Source of the DNA: Gammaproteobacteria bacterium
Lineage (GTDB): Bacteria > Pseudomonadota > Gammaproteobacteria > Eutrophobiales > Eutrophobiaceae
Length of the DNA: 6,537 nucleotides
Direction: 5' to 3'
NCBI GenBank assembly: GCA_003645215.1
Contig: QNEM01000120.1
Span: 1 to 6,537 of the forward strand
Shown piece after piece: positions 1 to 5,768 of the stretch (position 1 is the stretch's first letter; every line of letters begins with the position of its first letter). The position numbers were made by a program, and so were the translations under genes. Under the pieces are notes generated by a model that ran no database searches, was not told where the DNA came from, and saw nothing but the letters and a program-made list of their open reading frames with translations.

Positions 1-1796
1 GCACCTGCCTTTAATGCCGCCATGGAATCAATGCCTGGTTTTGGATTTGCAAGTGTTCCTCGTATTCTGACCAGTTCTGCTAACTGGCCCACACTGATCC
101 CGGCACCTTCTCGCGCCTGTGGGGTGATACCTATATCAAGTTTTTCGGTTTTTAAATCGATCGTTCCGCTACCAATGACATTCATGCTGTTAGCGGCAAC
201 TGCAATTCCTTTATCCGCAGTGGCAATACCATCTTTTATCTTGAAATTTATGACGCCACACTCTATCAGGGTGCCTTCTCTGCTCGCTGCCGTTGGATTT
301 AGTAGACTAAACAGGTCAGTACCCACAGCTTTTGTTTTGGAATCCTTGAGCTCACCTTTGCCTGTTTTTACCAGTAGCTTGCCATTTAGACCCGCCATTA
401 TTTTACTGACGCTATTGCCGCTACCATTAACCTTGATAGTGACATCTGTTTTAGCACCTTTAATCCTTCCCTTGTAATATTCAAGTTGCGAAGGCTCAAG
501 CCCTTTAATACTGATATCCGTTACCAGTTTTGCCGTCTTACCGCTGGCATTCAAGCCTATATTAGCGTTCATGGTTCCACCAGCAACCAACGTACTCAGT
601 GGTTTAATAGATAGATTGCCATTTTTGAGTGTGAGCACAATCTTGGTCTTCTCTAATACCAGGCTACTGGTTTTAATTTGTTTGGCATTAATGGTCACAT
701 TGGCATTTACAGATTTAAGCGCTTCCAGGGGCAGGGGATCTGCAGAGAACATACGCTCTTTCTTTACTTCTTTTTTGGCAGCTGCCTCACCACCGGACAA
801 TTCAACCAGATCAATACTGTTTGAACTTAGCCTAGCTGCAAGGGCAGGGCGCTTGCCTGCAAGATTTGCTGTTATATCTCCAGACAGATCTGTTTTACCC
901 GCCTGTAATTTCAATGATTTTATTGAATATGAATCCTTGCCGTCTGAGAGTTTTCCGGAAAGGCTGATTGGGCCAAGCGCAGGTAATTCAGTTTCAGCCA
1001 ACTTTGATAGTTTCGACAGTGATTCGACGTTAAATTTTAGTTCCAGATCAAGACCCTTACCTTCCATTGGTTTCGCCACCAGCCCATGCAAACCGATTTT
1101 TGCATCACTCACTTCAATATCAATATCAACCGGATAATTCTCATTGGCCATAAGTTGATTTACTGAACCGAGTGATCCTTCAATCTTGAGTGGAATTTCC
1201 TGGTAGGCAACTTTCACAAGCAGGGAGAGCGGGTCATCAAAACTGTCCGATTCAAGTACAACGTTTTCAATAACGACCCTGGTTTCTTTTCCGGTGATAC
1301 CATCCTTGTAGGTAATCCCGGCATTCTCTATGTGTACTTCACTGACGATAATTGCAGGTAATGGTGTGCTTGATTCAGAAGAGGGAGCAGCCTTTTCCTC
1401 TGCTTGTTCGATATCCAGTACCCAATTACCCTTACCTTTCTTATCTGTCTCAAGCAAAATTTCTGGTGCCAGTAATATGACTCTATTGACGTGAATATTT
1501 CCACTCAATAGTGGCATCAGTGATACCTGTACTTCAAATTTATCCAGGGTCAACATATCTGGTTTTGAACCCCAGCTGGCATTAGCGAACTTAACATCCT
1601 CAATGACCACGGTAGGAATGAGAGATATCTTGAAGCCTATGTCACCACCGATATCCAGTTTTCTCCCCGTGGCGTCTTCAACCACTTGTGTTATTTCACC
1701 TTTATATTGATTTACATCGAAGGTGCTAATAACGATCGCAATCCCGATAATTACGACTATAAATAAACCTGCTAGTATCTTGATGACTTTACCCAT
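1..1796 (-). CDS. AsmA family envelope protein, C-terminus cut off by window edge
   Basis: The reverse strand is open from ATG at 1796 to base 1, giving 598 complete codons and no stop; the tail lies outside the window. Residues about 4-24 form one hydrophobic helix after MGKVIK, an uncleaved inner-membrane anchor. An N-terminal AsmA domain follows (about 25-130), including DVNQYKGEI, TGRKLDIGGDI and FANASWG. A Glu/Ala/Ser linker lies at about 130-143. A long beta-rich region has the AsmA C-terminal core from about residue 350, with FSADPLPLEAL, AGGTMNANIGLNASG, GSGTIDLKTEKLDIGI and VRIRGTLANPKPG. E. coli AsmA has about 617 residues, so probably only a short piece is missing. Known for the family: AsmA-like proteins (AsmA, TamB, YhdP) are anchored in the inner membrane, and several act as periplasmic bridges for phospholipid transport to the outer membrane. 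Which paralogue this is cannot be decided, so no symbol is given. The start has a good AAGGAA site. Confidence 0.93.
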   Translation of the reverse strand, partial: MGKVIKILAGLFIVVIIGIAIVISTFDVNQYKGEITQVVEDATGRKLDIGGDIGFKISLIPTVVIEDVKFANASWGSKPDMLTLDKFEVQVSLMPLLSGNIHVNRVILLAPEILLETDKKGKGNWVLDIEQAEEKAAPSSESSTPLPAIIVSEVHIENAGITYKDGITGKETRVVIENVVLESDSFDDPLSLLVKVAYQEIPLKIEGSLGSVNQLMANENYPVDIDIEVSDAKIGLHGLVAKPMEGKGLDLELKFNVESLSKLSKLAETELPALGPISLSGKLSDGKDSYSIKSLKLQAGKTDLSGDITANLAGKRPALAARLSSNSIDLVELSGGEAAAKKEVKKERMFSADPLPLEALKSVNANVTINAKQIKTSSLVLEKTKIVLTLKNGNLSIKPLSTLVAGGTMNANIGLNASGKTAKLVTDISIKGLEPSQLEYYKGRIKGAKTDVTIKVNGSGNSVSKIMAGLNGKLLVKTGKGELKDSKTKAVGTDLFSLLNPTAASREGTLIECGVINFKIKDGIATADKGIAVAANSMNVIGSGTIDLKTEKLDIGITPQAREGAGISVGQLAELVRIRGTLANPKPGIDSMAALKAG

Positions 1797-1801
1797 GAGT
1801 A

Positions 1802-1807
1802 TTCCTT
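1802..1807 (-). promoter_or_regulatory. Ribosome binding site of the AsmA-family gene
   Basis: On the minus strand AAGGAA lies 5 bases before the ATG at 1796. This supports that start, which is also the one that gives the hydrophobic N-terminal anchor typical of the family. Confidence 0.75.
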
Positions 1808-1897
1808 AATATTCTGGCTTAATTTACCTGGCTCAATGCCAGTAATATTGTAAATATACAACTGTATTTTAGTGTATGCCCATTATCTTTGTTTATA

Positions 1898-1903
1898 ATT
1901 ATA
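1898..1903 (-). promoter_or_regulatory. Possible -10 element for the AsmA-family gene
   Basis: The minus strand reads TATAAT here, a perfect sigma-70 -10 hexamer, about 95 bases before the start codon. At 16-18 bases upstream there is nothing resembling TTGACA, so a promoter would need an extended contact or an activator. The surrounding DNA is very AT-rich, so a chance match is quite possible. The implied leader (about 1797-1891) contains a 5-bp stem CTGGC/GCCAG with a 5-base loop at 1828-1842, an imperfect direct repeat CTGGCTTAA/CTGGCTCAA (1814-1822, 1828-1836), and an ATACA/TGTAT inverted repeat (1856-1867). None can be assigned a role. Confidence 0.25.
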
Positions 1904-1938
1904 TTCATTTATGTGGCCCAGTTATTAATCTATATTGC

Positions 1939-1952
1939 CTGATATAGATCAA
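1939..1952. promoter_or_regulatory. Candidate FNR/Anr-type activator site
   Basis: CTGAT-ATAG-ATCAA matches the FNR consensus TTGAT-N4-ATCAA at 9 of 10 defined positions. The centre is 1945.5. A class II FNR site centred at -41.5 would put transcription start near 1987 and the -10 hexamer at 1975-1980, where the plus strand reads CATACT (4 of 6 matches to TATAAT). No good -35 hexamer is seen, as expected for an activator-dependent promoter. This suggests oxygen- or redox-responsive control of the rightward operon by an FNR/Anr-type regulator. The motif and spacing are seen; regulator and function are inferred. CRP-family paralogues with similar half-sites are the main alternative. Confidence 0.35.
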
Positions 1953-1974
1953 ATGAGAGAATTGTTAGAATAGT

Positions 1975-1980
1975 CATACT
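1975..1980 (+). promoter_or_regulatory. Possible -10 element for the rightward operon
   Basis: CATACT lies exactly where a -10 would fall if the palindrome at 1939-1952 is a class II activator site. TAGAAT at 1966-1971 is a closer match to TATAAT (5 of 6) but has no recognisable -35 at 16-18 bases upstream. Either could be the true -10. The leader would be about 50-60 bases before the ATG at 2037. Confidence 0.25.
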
Positions 1981-2022
1981 CTACGGACAGTATTTTAGGC
2001 AAATACTTACTGAACTCAAACG

Positions 2023-2030
2023 AGAAGGGG
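2023..2030 (+). promoter_or_regulatory. Ribosome binding site of the helical protein gene
   Basis: AGAAGGGG lies 6 bases before the ATG at 2037, normal spacing. It supports this start for the first gene of the rightward operon. Confidence 0.7.
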
Positions 2031-2036
2031 TCAATT

Positions 2037-2714
2037 ATGAGCAAAGACACAAAACAGACGCCTGTTGAACTGGCGCGAACGGCAACTGAAGAAGCAGTCA
2101 AATACGGTGAAAATATTAGTGCTGAGGTCCGTGACATTACCATTGAGGCACTACGCAAGCACCAACTGGATCTTGAGCATATTAAAGCGGTTACCAGGGC
2201 CGTGTTAGAGGGGGCAGAAGATGCTGCAAAACTTAATTCTGATCGTATGAAAGACACGCTGAAACAGGTGACTGAGGGGCTTGATGAAGCCCTGGGAAAA
2301 TCTGCATATGCATCAAAACTGGCAATTGAGGAAACCGCCGGGCGTATTAAAGACTTCACCGAACACGATCTAAAAAGGGCAACAGATGACCTTTCCGCTT
2401 TGGAAGGTATATTTATTGAGTCACTAAACGAGGTGGCAAATAGTAGTAAAACTGTAGCTAGTGATACCTTACAGGATCTTGCCAATCATTTTAAAAATAG
2501 TGGTACTGCCGTTGGTCAGCAGGCACGTGAAGAAATTATCAATTTAAGCAAACAAATAGAAAAAACAGGAATGGAAAATATGGCCGCAGTCAGCGAAGCG
2601 ACAAAGTCATTTACGGAGGATATTGCCCGCGCTGCCAGTGGCTTTCTGGATGGCATAGCGGACTCCATTAAAGAAACAAAAAAAGAAAACCAGGCAAACA
2701 AGAAAGAGGATTGA
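2037..2714 (+). CDS. Nearly proline-free helical protein (DUF6781-like or phasin-like), function unknown
   Basis: The product has 225 residues, no Cys, no Trp and one Pro (residue 9), so about 215 residues run without a helix breaker. Ala, Glu, Lys, Asp and Thr dominate with heptad-like hydrophobic spacing, indicating long amphipathic helices or coiled coil. There is no signal peptide or membrane segment, so it is probably cytoplasmic, perhaps on a membrane or granule surface. Residues about 10-65 contain two related helical units (TEEAVKYGENISAEVRDIT and LDLEHIKAVTRAVLEGAEDA) that from memory resemble the DUF6781 family; I cannot verify this. The C-terminus is a charged Lys/Glu/Asn tail (ETKKENQANKKED). 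Phasins, which coat polyhydroxyalkanoate granules, look similar, but no synthase or phasin signature is visible. It leads the operon and is probably translationally coupled to the kinase 10 bases downstream, so a partner or regulator of that kinase is the best contextual guess. Confidence 0.85.
   Translation: MSKDTKQTPVELARTATEEAVKYGENISAEVRDITIEALRKHQLDLEHIKAVTRAVLEGAEDAAKLNSDRMKDTLKQVTEGLDEALGKSAYASKLAIEETAGRIKDFTEHDLKRATDDLSALEGIFIESLNEVANSSKTVASDTLQDLANHFKNSGTAVGQQAREEIINLSKQIEKTGMENMAAVSEATKSFTEDIARAASGFLDGIADSIKETKKENQANKKED
2704..2710 (+). promoter_or_regulatory. Ribosome binding site of the kinase inside the end of the upstream gene
   Basis: AAGAGGA covers the last codons of the helical-protein gene, just before its TGA at 2712-2714, and sits 14 bases before the kinase ATG at 2725. 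The spacing is longer than ideal. Its position inside the upstream gene suggests translational coupling. No better site exists between the two genes. Confidence 0.5.
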
Positions 2715-2724
2715 CAACAGAATC

Positions 2725-4413
2725 ATGCTTTGGGAAACGTTAAAATCGGCTCGTGACCTGGGACGCTTGCATGAACTTGCTTCCATACTAATACGCTATG
2801 GTTTTGGCGATATAGTACAACGCCTGGGCATGACAGGGCTGATGGAAAAAGCCGGTAAAGTTCTACGTTGGAAGGATGTAGGACATATGGCACAGATGGA
2901 TCCACCGCAACGGGTGCGCCATGCCCTTGAAGAAATGGGCCCAACTTTTATCAAACTGGGACAGATACTTGCGACCCGTGTGGATTTGTTCGCCCCGGAA
3001 TGGATTGATGAGTTCGAAAAGTTGCAAGATCAAGTGCCCGCACAACCGTTCGAGAACCTGCGAACACAAGTAGAAGAAGATCTGGGTGATACACCAGAAA
3101 ATATTTTTGCATACTTCGATACTGAAGCCCTGGCTGTTGGTTCAATTGCACAGGTGCACCGTGCACGTACAGATGATGGTGATGAAGTTATTATCAAGAT
3201 ACGTCACCCGGGGATTCGTCCGATCATTGAAGCAGATCTGCGCTTACTCGCAAGGCTGGCTGATATTGCCGCATCGGAAATACTGGAATTACGCCGTTAT
3301 CAACCTGGCCGCATCGTACAGCAGGTTTCGCACTCTCTTCGACGTGAGCTGGATTTTGCCAGTGAATGTCGCCATGCCGAACGGATCGCAGAAAGTTTTG
3401 TCGACGATGAAAACATTCAGGTTCCAAAGGTCTACTGGCAATGGACCAGCGAACGCATCAATGTACAGGAGTTTATTGATGGAATCCCTGCCAGCGACCT
3501 GAATAGATTAAAAGAGTCAGACCTTGATTGTAAGTTACTGGCAAGGAGGGGCGCGAACGCCGCATTAAAGATGATATTGGAAGATGGATTCTTTCATGCT
3601 GATCCGCATCCTGGGAATATATATTGTCTGCCTGATAATTGTGTCGTATTCATCGACTTCGGTATGGTAGGGAACCTGTCTGAGCGGCGCAGAGAGCAGC
3701 TCATCGACCTGATTCGTGGTTTAGTGCTACGTGAGACCGAGCAAGTAATTAACGTCATGCTTGACTGGGCTGGCGGTACCCAAATCCAAACTGAGAGCCT
3801 GGCCAGTGATATTGATGCATTTCTGGATAATTATCATAGTGTTCCACTTAAACAACTCAATATAGCAACAATGCTGACGGATCTGACGATTATTATGCGT
3901 GACTATGAGTTGATACTGCCGTCAGATCTGGCCTTGTTAATCAAGGTTTTCATTACATTAGAGGGCCTGGGGAGACAGCTGGATCCTGACTTTGACATGG
4001 CTGCTGAAGCCTCACCATTTTATCAAAATGCTATTTTAACCCGCTATCAACCAGCCATCCTGGCAAAACGAAGTTGGAAAAATCTACTGGAACTTGCCAA
4101 CGTATTATCAGATCTGCCACGTGATTTACGCCACTTATTAAGGGCAGTACGCCAGGGTACGGTACAGATGAGTATAGAAATAACAAGTCTGGATCGATTT
4201 GCAAATGAACTGGATCGATCCGCAAGTCGCATTACCGTTGGTCTTGTTACTTCAGCGTTAATCATTGGTACCTCTATCGTTATGACTGTAAAAGGGGGCC
4301 CAATGGTATTTGGTTTACCGGTGTTTGGTTTTTTCGGTTTTATAGGTTCAGGGATTGGCGGAACATGGCTATTAATCTCAATCTGGCGTGGCGGGCATGA
4401 CAAATATAAATAA
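2725..4413 (+). CDS. ABC1/AarF/UbiB-family atypical protein kinase-like protein
   Basis: The product has 562 residues, full length for the family (E. coli UbiB has 546). Hallmarks appear in order: KxGQ motif in GPTFIKLGQILATR (K77, Q80); alanine-rich loop as AVGSIAQVHRA (137-147); VIIKIRHPG with K158 in the VAIK-lysine position; ExD motif ELDFASE (E208, D210, E214); catalytic loop HADPHPGN (D293, N298); metal-binding DFG in IDFGMVG (D311); and LEGLGRQLDPDFD (about 412-424). Residues about 503-521 and 527-555 are two hydrophobic helices, the usual C-terminal membrane anchor. Known for the family: UbiB/COQ8 members support ubiquinone synthesis through ATPase or unorthodox kinase activity at the membrane. 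This one has HADPHPGN and DFG, where E. coli UbiB has HADMHPGN and DCG, so it may be a paralogue, not the ubiquinone-operon UbiB. No ubi genes are adjacent, so no symbol is given. The active-site residues are intact. Confidence 0.95.
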   Translation: MLWETLKSARDLGRLHELASILIRYGFGDIVQRLGMTGLMEKAGKVLRWKDVGHMAQMDPPQRVRHALEEMGPTFIKLGQILATRVDLFAPEWIDEFEKLQDQVPAQPFENLRTQVEEDLGDTPENIFAYFDTEALAVGSIAQVHRARTDDGDEVIIKIRHPGIRPIIEADLRLLARLADIAASEILELRRYQPGRIVQQVSHSLRRELDFASECRHAERIAESFVDDENIQVPKVYWQWTSERINVQEFIDGIPASDLNRLKESDLDCKLLARRGANAALKMILEDGFFHADPHPGNIYCLPDNCVVFIDFGMVGNLSERRREQLIDLIRGLVLRETEQVINVMLDWAGGTQIQTESLASDIDAFLDNYHSVPLKQLNIATMLTDLTIIMRDYELILPSDLALLIKVFITLEGLGRQLDPDFDMAAEASPFYQNAILTRYQPAILAKRSWKNLLELANVLSDLPRDLRHLLRAVRQGTVQMSIEITSLDRFANELDRSASRITVGLVTSALIIGTSIVMTVKGGPMVFGLPVFGFFGFIGSGIGGTWLLISIWRGGHDKYK

Positions 4414-4427
4414 GATTTCCTATTTAA

Positions 4428-4443
4428 CATAATATACATTATG
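4428..4443 (+). repeat. Short inverted repeat before the PLP-enzyme start
   Basis: CATAAT-ATAC-ATTATG is a perfect 6-bp inverted repeat with a 4-base loop, ending 5 bases before the ATG at 4449. The stem is AT-rich and weak. It lies where a Shine-Dalgarno sequence should be, and none is visible. It is followed at once by the 8-base palindrome ATGCGCAT (4441-4448). Whether it affects translation is unknown. Confidence 0.4.
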
Positions 4444-4448
4444 CGCAT

Positions 4449-5600
4449 ATGCCGTTAGATAATCATATCAAGTCAGAACACCTGTCTGAGTTTAACCTAG
4501 ACGCTGATATATGCTATTTGAACCACGCTGCAGTATCTCCCTGGCCAGTTAGAACAGCTAAAGCCGTTAAACAATTTGCAGATGAAAACGTCCATTCAGG
4601 TGCAAGCAAATATCTGGATTGGCTAGAGATTGAAACGAAGCTGAGGACGCAGATTAAATCATTCCTCAATGCGCCATCTGCCGATGACATCTCTTTATTG
4701 AAAAATACGTCTGAGGCCTTGTCTGTCGTTGCCTGTGGCATTGATTGGCAAGCTGGTGACAATGTTGTCAGTACAGATCAGGAATTCCCTTCAAACCGCA
4801 TTGTCTGGGAAGCCCAGGCACGCCATGGCGTTGAAATGCGCAAGATTGACGTCATGGCAGATGAATCACCAGAGTCATGCCTGATTGCCGCTTGTGACGA
4901 AAATACCCGGATAATGGCGATTAGCTCTGTACAGTACGGAACTGGTTTGAAGCTTGATTTGGTAAAATTAGGCCAGTTTTGCCGAGATAACGATATTTAC
5001 TATTGTATCGATGCTATTCAAAGCATTGGCGCCCATGAACTCGATATACAGGCCATAAATGCCGATTTTGTCATGGCAGATGCCCATAAATGGATGTGTG
5101 GGCCCGAAGGCATCGCCCTGTTCTATTGTCGTGCAGACATCCGTGAAAAACTGCAATTAAACCAGTTTGGCTGGCACATGGTTGAAGAACATGGTGATTA
5201 CACTCGCAATTCCTGGTCACCAGCGAAGTGTGCCAGACGATTTGAATGTGGCAGTCCTAATATGCTGGGGATTCATGCGCTATCTGCCAGCCTGTCGCTG
5301 TTCGAAGAGATCGGGATGGATAATGTTGAATCATCAATACTAAAGAAGACAACTTATCTCATTGATAAGCTGAACAATTTATCTGGTGTTGAACTGCTTA
5401 CACCGGCCCTGGAACAACGACGTGCTGGTATAGTCACCTTTAAAATCACTGGCAAAGACATGACTGAGATATATTCTAAGTTAATGAATAATAAAGTAAT
5501 TTGTGCCAATCGACTGGAAGGTGTTCGTTTCTCACCACACTTCTATACCGACCTGGAAATTATCGATAATGCACTTGAAGTATTATACTTATCTATTTGA
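4449..5600 (+). CDS. Class V fold PLP-dependent enzyme, not a typical cysteine desulfurase
   Basis: The 383-residue product has the usual length and order of fold-type I class V aminotransferases. Visible motifs are LNHAAVSP (N25-P31), KNTSEA (85-90, cofactor phosphate region), EFPSNR (about 112-117), CIDAIQSIGA (D188 for the pyridine nitrogen, Q191), ADAHKWMCGPEGIA with H213 and the Schiff-base lysine K214, RFECGSPN (264-271), and C-terminal GVRFSPHFYT (R360). SufS-type cysteine desulfurases carry the catalytic cysteine in an R-x-G-H-H-C segment here; this protein has R-F-S-P-H-F instead, so persulfide chemistry is unlikely. Relatives include enzymes annotated as isopenicillin N epimerase-like or simply as aminotransferase class V; the substrate cannot be read from sequence. 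The gene begins 35 bases after the kinase stop, probably in the same operon. The start lacks a Shine-Dalgarno sequence, but an in-frame TAA at 4425 rules out a much longer protein and no other ATG lies between. Confidence 0.93.
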   Translation: MPLDNHIKSEHLSEFNLDADICYLNHAAVSPWPVRTAKAVKQFADENVHSGASKYLDWLEIETKLRTQIKSFLNAPSADDISLLKNTSEALSVVACGIDWQAGDNVVSTDQEFPSNRIVWEAQARHGVEMRKIDVMADESPESCLIAACDENTRIMAISSVQYGTGLKLDLVKLGQFCRDNDIYYCIDAIQSIGAHELDIQAINADFVMADAHKWMCGPEGIALFYCRADIREKLQLNQFGWHMVEEHGDYTRNSWSPAKCARRFECGSPNMLGIHALSASLSLFEEIGMDNVESSILKKTTYLIDKLNNLSGVELLTPALEQRRAGIVTFKITGKDMTEIYSKLMNNKVICANRLEGVRFSPHFYTDLEIIDNALEVLYLSI

Positions 5601-5768
5601 TTAATATGAATTATTATTTACTTTATGATGGCTCTTTTAATTCTGCCATACACATGAGCAACACTGAATCCAACAGCTCTTTTAGTTTGAATATTCATCT
5701 GACCACATAACGCCCTAATAAGGGGTGGTTTTTTGCGTTCGCTTGATTTTATTGTTAGAAGTTTCAAC
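5601..5768. other. Convergent intergenic region
   Basis: These 168 bases separate the ends of the rightward operon and the leftward NYN gene. Apart from the terminator, they hold a direct repeat GCTCTTTTA (5631-5639, 5676-5684) of unknown meaning and a short inverted repeat AAGTT-TC-AACTT (5760-5771) overlapping the NYN stop codon. I see no T-tract hairpin for the leftward gene and no convincing small gene. Confidence 0.6.
5702..5734 (+). terminator. Probable Rho-independent terminator of the rightward operon
   Basis: ACCAC (5702-5706) pairs with GTGGT (5725-5729), and CCCT (5713-5716) with AGGG (5721-5724) around the loop AATA. The stem has a 6-base bulge on the 5' side. The run TTTTTT (5729-5734) follows directly. 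It begins about 100 bases after the PLP-enzyme stop and points rightward. On the opposite strand the T-run is absent, so it should not serve the convergent NYN gene. The bulged stem keeps confidence moderate. Confidence 0.6.

Noticed and set aside
22..1137. Two long plus-strand open frames (22-477 and 571-1137)
   Set aside because: They lie antisense to the continuous AsmA-family frame, have no family motifs and are rich in Ser, Leu and Pro, as expected for shadow frames.
1949..2485. Minus-strand open frame of 178 codons
   Set aside because: It is antisense to the helical protein gene. Its Ser/Ala/Arg-rich product has no recognisable motif, and the plus-strand gene has a good ribosome binding site and operon context.
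3086..3502. Plus-strand frame of 138 codons inside the kinase gene
   Set aside because: It overlaps the conserved kinase core in another frame and shows no motif.
2725..4413. Assigning the gene symbol ubiB
   Set aside because: Motifs differ from E. coli UbiB in the catalytic loop and DFG region, and no ubiE, ubiJ or other quinone genes are adjacent, so orthology cannot be shown here.
4047..4448. Minus-strand frame of 133 codons over the kinase C-terminus
   Set aside because: It is antisense to the conserved membrane-anchor region of the kinase and lacks family features.
4449..5600. Calling the PLP enzyme a cysteine desulfurase (SufS/IscS)
   Set aside because: The cysteine-bearing C-terminal motif is absent and no Suf or Isc partner genes are nearby.
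5631..5684. Direct repeat GCTCTTTTA, 45 bases apart, as a possible attachment site or small array
   Set aside because: Two 9-base AT-rich copies without an integrase or a third copy are within chance expectation.
5654..5710. Possible 18-codon small gene (MSNTESNSSFSLNIHLTT) before the terminator
   Set aside because: There is no ribosome binding site, no hydrophobic or repeated pattern, and its end runs into the terminator stem.
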